The notes under the pieces were generated by a model. That model had not been told where the DNA came from and did no database searches. It saw only the letters and a program-made list of their open reading frames with translations. A DNA stretch of 64,000 nt from Cohnella abietis. GTDB taxonomy: Bacteria > Bacillota > Bacilli > Paenibacillales > Paenibacillaceae. Below, one piece after another: positions 24,633 to 34,467 of the stretch. Each line of letters begins with the position of its first letter. The first letter of the stretch is position 1. The stretch spans positions 3,880,001-3,944,000 of the forward strand of contig NZ_AP019400.1 of the NCBI RefSeq assembly GCF_004295585.1, read 5' to 3'. The position numbers and the translations under genes are program-made.

Positions 24633-24661
24633 TAAAAAAGGGAGGAGCAAAAACGCCTCCC
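24633..24661 (-). terminator. Rho-independent terminator of the glucanase gene
   Basis: On the minus strand GGGAGG and CCTCCC form a stem around a 10-nt loop, followed by TTTTTT. It is 22 nt after the stop of the GH87 gene. Confidence 0.85.
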
Positions 24662-24682
24662 CCCGCAGACTTACACGGATGC

Positions 24683-27600
24683 TTATTTAATGATTAGACC
24701 AAAGCCAGTCTGAATGTAGTACAGATTAGGGTTAGCGATATTACTAGTCGTTAAGTTATTAAACGTTGCGGAACCATTACCGGTGTAGCTGTAGATGGCT
24801 GCACCCGGATGAGGTGAAGTGAACCGCGAGGTTAAAATCCCATCAAGACCAGTACCATTAATGTTGATGTTGTTAAACACGATATTCTCAAATCCACCAC
24901 CGTATCCAAATTGGATAGCATCGCGCTGAGTGTTGATGATATCGATGTTGGTAAACGTTACGTTTTTAATGGAGTCGTTCGAAGCTTCCAGATCAATTGC
25001 CCCACGTTCTCCATTGTATAGATCCTTACTCGTACCGCTGTTAATAATGGTAGTATCCGAGAACAGAATGCCGGTGTTGTTCTGGAAATGGTATCCTGGG
25101 AACACGGTATTCATTCTGATTGCGGAACCTCCAACGGTGTCGATAATTACGTTGTTGGTAGCCTTGTGACCACCACCACCAAAGAATGCAATTGCTGCTG
25201 CACGCCAGTTATTCTCGATGGTGTTAAACGAGAAGGTATTGTTGACACCAGCGGGAGCACCATTGACATTACTGGTCCAGACGGCAAGACCATCATCACC
25301 GTTATTTCTTACACTGGTATTACGTACAATCGAATTACTTGTTCCTTGAGCAAAGTTAATACCATCGGCAAGGTTGTTCCTGACACGACTGTTTTCAATA
25401 ATCAGTCCATCAGCATAGATTGCCGGAGTATGTGCGTAGTCTCCTACCCAGAAACCACATTCAAAATGCTCTACCCAAATATTGTGCACCTTAGAATTTT
25501 TCCCAAAGTTGTCCATGAACCCTTTGTATATCGCATTCTCATGATAACGAGACCGCAGCTTGGAATTCAAATAAATATTGCTAAAATCCAGCTTGCCCTT
25601 GATACGGAATGAAATACCACCGGACGCAGAATTAGGGTTGGTAAACTGAATATTCGTATGCCAGATCCCCGCTCCCACAATAGTGAAGTTATCAATCATG
25701 CTGGCGACAGAGCCGATCTTCCACATATTATTCAAGTGGAACGTTCCTTCCGGGATATACAAGGTCTTACCCGCTGCCACCGCAGCAGTTACTGCTGCTT
25801 CAAATGCTGCAAGATCATCCAGTCCGTCATTGGCAATAGCACCGTAATCGGTTACGGATATTGAATTGGCAGGACGAGGAATTGCAGCAGGAACAGGCTC
25901 GATTTCTAAGAAATCAACACCGTATTCCAGCGTATCGGCATTGGACTTCTGGATGCGGATGATGTCTCCGGGTTGAAGAGCTGAATCCAATTTCCAGTGT
26001 ACTTCGTCAAAACGGAAGAGCGGACGTCCGCCAGAAGGTGTATCAGCAGGTTGATCACTTGAGAAATACTGCCAGTTATAATAGGACGTCAACGGTATAG
26101 TCTTGGCTTTGACACCATTCACGTAAACATCAAGCGAACCGTTTAATCCCATACCATCGGCCGAGTCCGGCATAGTAAATCTCATAGTAACACCTGCGCC
26201 ACCTTCTCCCTGTCTTACAGTCCATTGAAGAAAGGAGCCGTTAGACGGAAGTGAGATATAGCGTTGTCCAGAAGCTTCTGAAGCAATCAGTGCTTGATCA
26301 AATGTCGGTGCTGACTGTAGAGTTGCACCTCCGCCTCGGGTAGCATCATCCGTATCATACCGGGTGTACGGCATGCTAGCACCACGAGCAGAATATACGA
26401 CCAAGCTTGTTGTACTTACGTTGTTTGCTTGCTTAATCGGTAATTCATTAGCATCTGCAGCAACGGTAGTCGTTACGGAGTAGTTGCCAGTAATTGCTGT
26501 CCAAGTCCCAGGTATTGAGACGCTGACTGCTGCTCCAGCAGCTAAAGTTCCAGTGTATGATCCGTTAAAGGTTTGAATAGTTGAACCGGCAGAATTCTTC
26601 AGAGCTACTGTAATGCCATGAGAACCGCCTGCAGAAGCAACGTTCCCTTGGTTTTTGAGATTAACGATAAAGCCTACTGTACTATTAACAACTACACTAC
26701 TTGGTGTCCATGAAACTACTCCTACTAAATCTGAGCTAGCTACAGGAGCGACAATGAGCGATGACGGGCTCGTGTAGCTGTTGTTCCCATCATTCTGTTC
26801 GATGATCTCATTGCTCTCATCTACCTTAGCACTCACCGAGTAAGTCGCGGCAGCTTTCGTCCCAGCATTCAGAGATACCGTTGCCGAAGCACCCGCAGCT
26901 AGTGCGGCCACAGGAACAGATCCTGCAAGCGTGTTATTCAGGTAGAAGTTAACTGTAGTAGCAGGCGCGCTAGCGTTACCGATGTTCTTAACGGTTGCGT
27001 TTAATGTAATTGCGCTTGTCTCAATTGGAGAAGTCGGAGTCCATGATATGTCTGAAATCGTCAGGTCCGGGTTAGGCCCAGGCGTGCCGAATACTTGGAA
27101 CTCAGCAATTTGTCCGGCCGGAGCCCCGGAATTAGTCGTAATGTTTAACTGCAGACGTTTAACTGTCGCAGTCACCGGAATCGTGACCGAATTGCCGGAA
27201 GCAGGATTGAACGTATACGTTTGAGCAGACACTAAATTGCTGAAGGTAGTCGTATTCTGATTGTGACCGAGCACTTGAATAGTTTGTGTGCGCGTACCCC
27301 ATTCAGTGGACGGATTTAACTTCAGTACGATAGATGTAATGTCATGGTTAGCTGCAAGATCGAGCGTTAGCGTACTTGGATTTCCGCCGCCTTCCCAATA
27401 AGTGTTAGTGTTATTATCATTTGCGTTTGTAGCCACGAAGGATTGAGTAACTGAGGATGCGGTAATTGCTTTACCAATTGCGATGTTGGAGCCCGGTGGT
27501 GGCGTTGGTGTTGGAGTCGGTGTTGGTGTTGGTGTTGGTGTTGGTGTCGGTGTTGGTGTTGGTGTCGGTGTTGGAGTCGGTGTTGGAGTCGGTGTTGGAG

Positions 27601-28678
27601 TCGGTGTTGGAGTCGGTGTTGGAGTCGGTGTTGGAGTCGGTGTTGGAGTCGGTGTTGGAGTCGGTGTTGGAGTCGGTGTTGGAGTCGGCGTTGGAGTCGG
27701 CGTTGGAGTCGGTGTTGAAGTTGGGGTCTCTACTGTGATTTGATCCAGATTAACGTTGCCGGAATCGCCAGCGTCGTATTTGTACGCGATCGTGTTATTA
27801 CCGGCATTCAGGTTGAGTGCCTCCAGCTTGTTACTCCATGTGTCCCAGTTCGCTAGATTAGGCAGCGAGGACTGGCGAATTTTCGTGCCGTTGACGTAGA
27901 CGCTTATCGTCTTCGCGCTTCCACTCGCGTTAGCGTACTTAAGAGCCACATTACTGCTCCCTGCCGTCGGAACATTGACAGTGAAGGTCGTTGTCGCACC
28001 TTGTGTCCAGTATCCGTCAACAAAGCCAGTGCCGGAGTATCCGGTGTGATCTGTGTTCACTTTAGCTCCGCCAGACAGTGCAGCAGACTCAGCTTGGTAA
28101 GGCGTGCCCAAAGGAGTTGGCGTAGGCGTAGGTGGGTTCGGAGTCGGCATAGTGCCGCCAGTGCCGTATATTTCGAATTCAGATAGCTGTGCTGCTGGCC
28201 AGCCTGTGTTACCCGTTACGTTAAGACGCACGTAGCGTGTAGTAGCTGAAGCAAAATTAATCGTGACAGAATTGCTCGCAACCGTTGGATTAAAAACATA
28301 ATCCGCAGAGCCGACAAGGTTCGTAAATGTCGTGCCGTCTGTGCTACCTTGAACAGCCAGCGTTTGCGTTCGCGTTTCCCAGCCAGCAGGCAGCTTTAGA
28401 ACAATCTGGTCAATGCTTCTATTTGCAGCTAGATCGACTTGAATCCACTGTGGGAACGCATTGTTTGTGCTTTCCCAGTAAGTGCCTTGATTGCTGTCTT
28501 TCACGTTGTTCGGTTCATAATTTTGAGATTGCCCGCTCGCTGTTACGGTTTTGCCTAGCGTTAGATTGGGTCCACCAGCTGCAGAAGCAGGGTCAGGTGA
28601 GAAAGGTCCGACAGACAGAAAAAAGCTCGTGATCAGCATGGTTACTACTAGCGTCCATGCGACGTACTTGTTGCGCAT
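24683..28678 (-). CDS. Secreted multidomain GH87 alpha-1,3-glucanase (mycodextranase type)
   Basis: This secreted enzyme (about 1331 residues) has the domain order of the Bacillus circulans/Paenibacillus alpha-1,3-glucanases: signal peptide (1-34, ASA cleavage), discoidin domain (about 37-175), CBM6/35-like domain (about 190-320), a Thr-Pro repeat linker (about 322-400), a second discoidin domain (about 402-540), two CARDB-like domains (about 545-760), a beta-sandwich (about 765-940) and a C-terminal GH87 parallel beta-helix starting at SVTDYGAIANDGLDD. Acidic residues expected at the active site are in NNLADGINF and NNGDDGLAVW. It should cleave alpha-1,3-glucan of fungal walls or dental-plaque-like mutan. 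The ATG at 28676-28678 has GAGGAGG; the longer open frame upstream is not needed. It is monocistronic with its own terminator. Confidence 0.9.
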   Translation of the reverse strand: MRNKYVAWTLVVTMLITSFFLSVGPFSPDPASAAGGPNLTLGKTVTASGQSQNYEPNNVKDSNQGTYWESTNNAFPQWIQVDLAANRSIDQIVLKLPAGWETRTQTLAVQGSTDGTTFTNLVGSADYVFNPTVASNSVTINFASATTRYVRLNVTGNTGWPAAQLSEFEIYGTGGTMPTPNPPTPTPTPLGTPYQAESAALSGGAKVNTDHTGYSGTGFVDGYWTQGATTTFTVNVPTAGSSNVALKYANASGSAKTISVYVNGTKIRQSSLPNLANWDTWSNKLEALNLNAGNNTIAYKYDAGDSGNVNLDQITVETPTSTPTPTPTPTPTPTPTPTPTPTPTPTPTPTPTPTPTPTPTPTPTPTPTPTPTPTPTPTPTPTPTPTPTPTPTPPPGSNIAIGKAITASSVTQSFVATNANDNNTNTYWEGGGNPSTLTLDLAANHDITSIVLKLNPSTEWGTRTQTIQVLGHNQNTTTFSNLVSAQTYTFNPASGNSVTIPVTATVKRLQLNITTNSGAPAGQIAEFQVFGTPGPNPDLTISDISWTPTSPIETSAITLNATVKNIGNASAPATTVNFYLNNTLAGSVPVAALAAGASATVSLNAGTKAAATYSVSAKVDESNEIIEQNDGNNSYTSPSSLIVAPVASSDLVGVVSWTPSSVVVNSTVGFIVNLKNQGNVASAGGSHGITVALKNSAGSTIQTFNGSYTGTLAAGAAVSVSIPGTWTAITGNYSVTTTVAADANELPIKQANNVSTTSLVVYSARGASMPYTRYDTDDATRGGGATLQSAPTFDQALIASEASGQRYISLPSNGSFLQWTVRQGEGGAGVTMRFTMPDSADGMGLNGSLDVYVNGVKAKTIPLTSYYNWQYFSSDQPADTPSGGRPLFRFDEVHWKLDSALQPGDIIRIQKSNADTLEYGVDFLEIEPVPAAIPRPANSISVTDYGAIANDGLDDLAAFEAAVTAAVAAGKTLYIPEGTFHLNNMWKIGSVASMIDNFTIVGAGIWHTNIQFTNPNSASGGISFRIKGKLDFSNIYLNSKLRSRYHENAIYKGFMDNFGKNSKVHNIWVEHFECGFWVGDYAHTPAIYADGLIIENSRVRNNLADGINFAQGTSNSIVRNTSVRNNGDDGLAVWTSNVNGAPAGVNNTFSFNTIENNWRAAAIAFFGGGGHKATNNVIIDTVGGSAIRMNTVFPGYHFQNNTGILFSDTTIINSGTSKDLYNGERGAIDLEASNDSIKNVTFTNIDIINTQRDAIQFGYGGGFENIVFNNININGTGLDGILTSRFTSPHPGAAIYSYTGNGSATFNNLTTSNIANPNLYYIQTGFGLIIK
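27490..27727. repeat. 12-bp tandem repeats encoding the Thr-Pro linker
   Basis: About 20 copies of GGTGTTGGAGTC and close variants (GGTGTTGGTGTC, GGCGTTGGAGTC) lie in a row; on the coding (minus) strand each encodes Thr-Pro-Thr-Pro. The near-identity of the units shows recent expansion, and the copy number is likely to vary between strains. Confidence 0.95.
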
Positions 28679-28855
28679 TATATTCCTCCTCAATAAAGTG
28701 AGATGCGAGAAACTACGTGCGTCTGAAAATGCAATTATGATAGCGGTTACAAATCCTCCTTTCATTGTAATACACCCTCATTATAGAAACAGCGAGATCA
28801 ACATATAAGACGCATTCCTACTGTAACTGTATGCGTTTCCATGTTAATAAATGGA

Positions 28856-28902
28856 GAAGGCTAACTTCATCCCGCAAGCTCGCGGTTATCGAAGTTAGCT
28901 TC
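28856..28902 (-). terminator. Stem-loop terminator of the GT-C fusion gene
   Basis: GAAGGCTAACTTC (28856-28868) pairs with GAAGTTAGCTTC (28891-28902) with one bulge, and the loop contains a second GC-rich stem (CCGCAAGCTCGCGG). It lies just beyond the stop at 28907. Confidence 0.65.
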
Positions 28903-28906
28903 CCAC

Positions 28907-31900
28907 TTATCCATGAAAAATCCATCCACTAAACCACTTCAGAACGCCATCCGCGTATGAAACATCGATTTCCATACCCGATAAAATAGGATAAAACAAA
29001 ATAAATAGCAGTAAAACAGCTCCTGCGTAGACATGTGTCCATTTTCGAAAGGTAGGTTGTCTCTCCTCTATTCTCCGAATCCAATAAACAATACATAGCA
29101 CTATAAAAGGCACACAAGCGAAAAAGTGATAAATAAACGTTAGTCTGGTGACGAGGACCCATGGAAGAAAAGCCGCTACAATTCCAACAAGAACAACCGT
29201 CATGCTATTATCTCGTTTTTTCCAAGCCATGCGAAATGTTGCTATAGCCGCAATCGTCCCCACCCACCATACGGCAGGGTTACCCATAGCAACAATGCTA
29301 GCCATTCTGCCATGTACTAATTCCGAGCCTCCATAATACCAAATAGGCTTGCGAATGAGAGGCCACTCCCACCATGTCGACGAGAAAGGATGAGTAGCAT
29401 GTAGCTGGCTATGGTAATTAAACATAAACTTCTGATACGAGACTATGTCTTTCCATCCATGTCCGGAACCCGGTACGAGCATAAACGGAATATATGAAGC
29501 TAAATAAATCATTAATGGAGCCAGGATGAAAAATAACCCACTCGCAAGTACAGTCCAGAGCGTGTGCATCGCAAAGGGAAGCCTACGGTTTTGCTGATAC
29601 TCCTTATACCTTTTCCACAGCGTGAGGAAGAAAAGGAATGCCAAGCCCGCCCCCGCATACAAGCCAATCCATTTGGTTGCCGTCGCAAGACCGAAAGCAA
29701 GCCCACTAATCGCAAGCGGCGCTATCGTCTTAAACAGCTTATCTCTATAAAAACTCATTTCATAATAACGATGCATTCGCTCGTAAGCCAATAAGATGAA
29801 AAACACAGCAAAGGTGTCAACGGTACCCAGTCGGCTTTGTGTAAAGAGCATAAAGTCGAAGGCTACCAAGAACGATGCTAGAGCTGCATAACGGGTATCC
29901 CTGAACAATCTTTTGGCGAACAGGTATAGAAGAGGAACGATCGCTATTCCGAAAAGAACACCTGCGATTCGCCATCCGAACGGATTCATACCGAATATGG
30001 CAACTCCAGCCGATATAATCACCTTCCCAAGGGGCGGATGAGTCGTCTCGTAAGGCTCCAATCCATGTAAATTCTCATAGGCAGTCCGTGCATGATATAT
30101 CTCGTCAAAATACATGCTGTTCTTATAGGAGATACGTTGCGGAACCGTGCCCTGTTCATCGAATACTAGAGATGGTTCAACTTCACTAGTAATGGGAATA
30201 ACTCTTTGATCTTCCCCTAGGAAAGCCATTTCGCCTAGCGCAGCCCCCGGTTGTGTCGCTACTAGCTTCACATATCGAGTCGTGAATACAGCTTGAGCTT
30301 TCTGCCATTGAAATACTGCACCATCGTTCAAATCAGCTGTAGCAGCCGGTAGCCATGCTCGGCCGTCATCCGAATATTCGATCTGAAAGCTTCCATTTCC
30401 AATGCCGCCGTACCATACAATTGATTGTACTTGCTGCGTCTTCCCGAAGTCGACTGTTGTACTTTCCCCTTGTATGACCGGTTTCCAGAAGCTCTGCGGC
30501 GCGACTGTCGAACCGAGCTGAAACAACGCAATAGCAGCATATACAACCGTAATTGCAGTCATCGTAATGTAATCCCTACGAGACATCGATGATTGGGGTG
30601 TAATCGGATCGGTTAATGGTTTGGCTGCCTTACTCGGTTGGATCGATGGTTTTACTGCCTTACTCGGTTCGCTGCTTGGCTTTTTAATCAATAGCTCATA
30701 ACCAAGCCATACCGCATACACAGCAAGACATACGTTGCCTAATGCAACGATGTTCATGAATCCATTGCCATTCTGAATAAAATAATCTTGGCTAAGACCG
30801 TGTTTAAGCACGTAAGCCACATTAGCGAAATTCGTGAGGGTAACACCGATAAATAGTCTAATCACGCGTACATCCCGAATCCATACCCAGCTCATCAAGG
30901 CTAGTGGAACGGTTGCGTAGCCGTAACGCTCGTGAAGCCCTGTTTTGAACACGAATACGAGCAATGCAATGAGGAAGGCCACATAGACGATCTTCCCTTC
31001 CCTGCGGCTTCGAAGGAGCAGGAATGCTGCTACTAGGACGATAGCGACAACAAATAAGACATCCCAGCTTGCGAAGGGGATTCCCCACCACTTATGATCG
31101 GTATTCACACCATTGGCTCCAAGCAGCGCATATCCATTAAACGCATTAAACGTAGCATAAGGATACAAACCAAACATCGATTGATAATGTTTAAATATCC
31201 ACCAAGGACCCTGCTGTAGAGCAAACGGTAATATAATAATCGTAAATACTACTAGTGAATATAGTGCTGCTTTTAGCGCTTCTCTCCAGCTTCGAACGGA
31301 TAAGAGAATTAACGGAGCAAAAATAAGCGATTGAGGCTTAATTAATACGGCTACCACGAAAAGGACGGAAGCTATCGAAAGCCGCTTGTTCTGTAGGGAG
31401 ACAACCATTAACACAATGAACAGGCTAAATACGGAATCCATTTGTCCCCACACAACGGAATCTATAAAAACGAGTGGATTAATCACATATAGAAGCGCCG
31501 CTAACAGAGCTGTTTTCTCTTCTGCTAGGCGCAATGCCATTCTGTAGATGAACCAGCCTGCAATAAGATCAGCGACCATCCCCGGAAACTTAATGAGAAT
31601 TAAGGACGCAGACGAAGCATGCTCCAGACCAAGCACCGATTTGATAAAGCCTAGAACATATAGCACGTATATGTAGCCCGGAGGGTAATCCGCAAAAATC
31701 TCCCCGTTATAAAATCCTGACAATCCGTTATGATATGCATGGTCTGCCCAGGCTATAAAATCTTGGATATCAATCGGATGTCCTTTAATAATCGGAGCAC
31801 AGATCATTCTGAGTAGAAAAGCACCACCGAATATACCAATGATCAGCCATAATCGATTTCTTCCCGCTCCATTTATACGATCCAATAAGCTCTTTTTAGA

Positions 31901-32638
31901 GTTTAGAAGCCTTGAAATCAAAAATAAACCTAACACCCCATAAGCCAGTCCGTAGAAAATCATCCAACCCGAGTAGGCAGAATGTGAGGAGCCCGCATTA
32001 GGCACTACTGCCTCTCCCTGATCGACGGCTGGATCGAACGGCACAACGACTGTCCCAGTAGGTGCTTCTTTGAGCTGTTCCATACGAAAGTCATCGAAGT
32101 CGACCTTGCCAATGTTCAGACTTCCATAGCCTCCAAGTCGAACCGCTACGGTTATCTGCTCCTGCTCTGCTCCCGTCCGACCTACAAGCTCAAGTAGCTC
32201 CCAGCTTTCTGAGGGTGTTCTCAAGTCCAATGAAGTCGTACCGATGCCAAGAACGGAAATGTTCGCCCCAGTGGCACCCTCATCTGCTTGGGCAACCCTA
32301 ACCCAGCCAGATAGCTTGTACAACGTATCAGGCTTAACAGAAACCGTCTGAGTCCACTTGGCATCATTCGGCTGAATATTCTCTATAGTTACGTATCGAG
32401 AGCCAGTTCTTGCGTCTCCCTCTACTACCTTCATTAGGCTATATTCGTCGCCAACCAAATAAGCATCCTTAGTCCAATTCGCAGGCTCATCGCCGATAAC
32501 TTCCTCGAAGCCTCCATTAAGAACAATATTCGCTTCACCATCCTCAGCAAAAACAAATGATGAAGGAATGATAAAAGATAGCAATAGGAAAAGAATAGTT
32601 TGTAATATGACGGTTTTTACTATTTTACTATTAAACAT
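28907..32638 (-). CDS. Giant double GT-C membrane glycosyltransferase with GT39 (PMT) C-terminal half
   Basis: The 1243-residue protein joins two polytopic glycosyltransferases. Order: signal peptide (1-31), an outer carbohydrate-binding-like beta-domain (about 35-185), a first GT-C module (about 225-640) with IKGHPIDIQDFIAWAD and FADYPPGYIYVLY, a Ser/Pro/Lys repeat linker (SEPSKAVKPS, QPSKAAKP), a helix, a discoidin-like domain (about 705-820), and a second GT-C module of the protein O-mannosyltransferase type with the Asp-Glu pair in YFDEIYHAR, THPPLGKV and ATATKWIGLYAG. PMT enzymes take polyprenyl-phosphate sugars and glycosylate targets outside the membrane. The start is ATG at 32636 with GGAG about 11 nt upstream. 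Its neighbours are envelope genes. Acceptor (protein or wall polymer) is unknown. Confidence 0.85.
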   Translation of the reverse strand: MFNSKIVKTVILQTILFLLLSFIIPSSFVFAEDGEANIVLNGGFEEVIGDEPANWTKDAYLVGDEYSLMKVVEGDARTGSRYVTIENIQPNDAKWTQTVSVKPDTLYKLSGWVRVAQADEGATGANISVLGIGTTSLDLRTPSESWELLELVGRTGAEQEQITVAVRLGGYGSLNIGKVDFDDFRMEQLKEAPTGTVVVPFDPAVDQGEAVVPNAGSSHSAYSGWMIFYGLAYGVLGLFLISRLLNSKKSLLDRINGAGRNRLWLIIGIFGGAFLLRMICAPIIKGHPIDIQDFIAWADHAYHNGLSGFYNGEIFADYPPGYIYVLYVLGFIKSVLGLEHASSASLILIKFPGMVADLIAGWFIYRMALRLAEEKTALLAALLYVINPLVFIDSVVWGQMDSVFSLFIVLMVVSLQNKRLSIASVLFVVAVLIKPQSLIFAPLILLSVRSWREALKAALYSLVVFTIIILPFALQQGPWWIFKHYQSMFGLYPYATFNAFNGYALLGANGVNTDHKWWGIPFASWDVLFVVAIVLVAAFLLLRSRREGKIVYVAFLIALLVFVFKTGLHERYGYATVPLALMSWVWIRDVRVIRLFIGVTLTNFANVAYVLKHGLSQDYFIQNGNGFMNIVALGNVCLAVYAVWLGYELLIKKPSSEPSKAVKPSIQPSKAAKPLTDPITPQSSMSRRDYITMTAITVVYAAIALFQLGSTVAPQSFWKPVIQGESTTVDFGKTQQVQSIVWYGGIGNGSFQIEYSDDGRAWLPAATADLNDGAVFQWQKAQAVFTTRYVKLVATQPGAALGEMAFLGEDQRVIPITSEVEPSLVFDEQGTVPQRISYKNSMYFDEIYHARTAYENLHGLEPYETTHPPLGKVIISAGVAIFGMNPFGWRIAGVLFGIAIVPLLYLFAKRLFRDTRYAALASFLVAFDFMLFTQSRLGTVDTFAVFFILLAYERMHRYYEMSFYRDKLFKTIAPLAISGLAFGLATATKWIGLYAGAGLAFLFFLTLWKRYKEYQQNRRLPFAMHTLWTVLASGLFFILAPLMIYLASYIPFMLVPGSGHGWKDIVSYQKFMFNYHSQLHATHPFSSTWWEWPLIRKPIWYYGGSELVHGRMASIVAMGNPAVWWVGTIAAIATFRMAWKKRDNSMTVVLVGIVAAFLPWVLVTRLTFIYHFFACVPFIVLCIVYWIRRIEERQPTFRKWTHVYAGAVLLLFILFYPILSGMEIDVSYADGVLKWFSGWIFHG

Positions 32639-32744
32639 AAGATTGTCATCTCCATAAATGAGGGCTTTATTATCCGTTACTTACAAGTTCAACAATTCGG
32701 ACAATATACCTTCAATGGACACGGAGATTTTTTGATAACAGGGT

Positions 32745-34235
32745 TTATTTCATAACGACATGCCTAGAGCGACTCTGAATTTTTTGATTAACAATTTGTG
32801 CTTCGTTAAATGGCATTACATAGGCTCCCAGAATTTGTGAGGTTTCATGCCCTTTTCCGGCGATGAGGATCACATCTCCCTTCTCGCTTAGGTCTATTGC
32901 GTTCTCTATAGCCATTTTACGATCGACAATCTTGTAATAATTCCCACCCAACTCATCAATCGCAGCGGCTACTTCATCTACTATATATTGGGGATCTTGC
33001 TCCTTCGGGTTATCAGAGGTAACTATAGCAATATCTGCTAAGTGAGCAGCTACTCCACCCATCGCACGCCTCTTGTCGTTGCCCTTTTCACCTTTCGCGG
33101 CATATACACCAAAAACAAGGATAATTCTGCCTTGGACGAACGGACGGATCGAAGCCAGCACCTTCGCTAGTCCATCCTCCGTATGAGCAAAATCCACAAT
33201 AACTTTAATGTCATCACTATTGTAGACGACCTCTAATCGACCTTTTATAGCCGTAACTGCTTCAATGCCCGCTTTGATGTCCATTAAGCGAATCCCATCT
33301 ACATATGCACACGAAATGGCAGCTAAGGCATTATACACGTAGATCTTCCCCGGGAAATTCACTCTAATATGGAGATTGCCAGTTGGCGTCCGAAGCATAA
33401 ATATGGAGTAGTTAGCGAAGTATTTTATATGGATGGCCGAAATATCTGCATCTTGCTCAATTCCATAAGTAATAAATTCGGTTCCTAAATCTTTGCTCAT
33501 TTTGACGAGTCTTCGCCCGTATTGATCGTCGGCATTTAGAACATTAACCTTGTTAGTTCTCTGAAACAGGCTTGCTTTGGCTTGAAAATATTCTTCCATA
33601 TTGTGATGGAATTCCAGATGGTCCGGAGATAGATTAGTAAATACACCTATGTTGAAATCACTACAATCGATCCTTTGTAGGCTCAGTGAATGAGATGAGA
33701 CCTCCATGACGCAATTTCCGATATTGTTCTTTAGCATGGAGTCAAAGCTTTGCTGCAAATAAGGGGCTTCTGGTGTTGTATGATTATGCTTATTATTTTT
33801 ATCACCTATTTGTGTACCAATTGTACTTATGACTCCCGTTGGAGTTCTTGCTTGTTCGTATATTGACTTAATAAAATAGGCTGTAGACGTTTTACCGTTC
33901 GTACCTGTAACGCCGATCAAATTCAAACGTTGAGTGGGGTTATCGTAAAAATTCGCAGACAATCTGGCCAGCGCTGCCCTGGCATTATCTACCTTTAATA
34001 AGGTGACCGGAGCATTAATTAAAAGGTTCCTCTCAACAATAATAATTGTCGCTCCTGAGGCAATCGCTTCGAGAATATGATCGTGACCATCCGCGTTAAA
34101 GCCACCGATAGCGACGAATAACGTATTAGCATCTGACACCTGTCTGGAATCAAAAGCGAGTGCCATTACTTCGCGATTCAACTCACCTTGTAATCGGACA
34201 AATGTAAGATTTTCAACCAAGGAAGTTAACAACAT
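32745..34235 (-). CDS. MurE-like Mur ligase (divergent paralogue)
   Basis: The product (about 496 residues) is a Mur ligase with MurE signatures: FDSRQV, the ATP loop GVTGTNGKTST, HTTPEAPYLQQ, MEVSSHSLSLQRI, FTNLSPDHLEFH and a C-terminal TSDNPK-EQDP. MurE adds the third stem-peptide amino acid to UDP-MurNAc-Ala-Glu. In DAP-adding enzymes the specificity motif is DNPR; here it is DNPK, and the usual GxGGDRDxxKRP segment reads GVYAAKGEKGNDKRR. These changes, and its location outside a division/cell-wall cluster, mark it as a second, specialised MurE. The ATG at 34233-34235 has GAGGA upstream; a GTG 7 codons earlier lacks a ribosome site. It lies between a deacetylase and the GT-C fusion. Confidence 0.85.
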   Translation of the reverse strand: MLLTSLVENLTFVRLQGELNREVMALAFDSRQVSDANTLFVAIGGFNADGHDHILEAIASGATIIIVERNLLINAPVTLLKVDNARAALARLSANFYDNPTQRLNLIGVTGTNGKTSTAYFIKSIYEQARTPTGVISTIGTQIGDKNNKHNHTTPEAPYLQQSFDSMLKNNIGNCVMEVSSHSLSLQRIDCSDFNIGVFTNLSPDHLEFHHNMEEYFQAKASLFQRTNKVNVLNADDQYGRRLVKMSKDLGTEFITYGIEQDADISAIHIKYFANYSIFMLRTPTGNLHIRVNFPGKIYVYNALAAISCAYVDGIRLMDIKAGIEAVTAIKGRLEVVYNSDDIKVIVDFAHTEDGLAKVLASIRPFVQGRIILVFGVYAAKGEKGNDKRRAMGGVAAHLADIAIVTSDNPKEQDPQYIVDEVAAAIDELGGNYYKIVDRKMAIENAIDLSEKGDVILIAGKGHETSQILGAYVMPFNEAQIVNQKIQSRSRHVVMK

Positions 34236-34407
34236 ACTCTCTTCCTCACTTTCCACTGTGCTTGTTTTGGCATTATTTAAGGTTTCCTTAATCCAGATTG
34301 ATTATTTATAGTGTAGCAACCAGTTATTTCTGAGTTATCTCTAGATGTTTCTAAGTTGCATCCGTCATTCTTAACTTTTTTCCATTTGAAAGATAAATTG
34401 GATAACG

Positions 34408-34437
34408 CCAAAAAAATCCGTCATTATGCGAGGATTT
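34408..34437 (-). terminator. Probable terminator of the polysaccharide deacetylase gene
   Basis: On the minus strand AAATCC and GGATTT pair around a 12-nt loop and run into a T-tract. The stem is short. Confidence 0.5.
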
Positions 34438-34467
34438 GAATGGACTATTATGCAAAGTCTTGAATAA

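Noticed and set aside
27466..27743. Open frames on the + strand made of Gly-Val or Leu-Glu-Ser-Val repeats
   Set aside because: They are antisense shadows of the Thr-Pro linker repeat.
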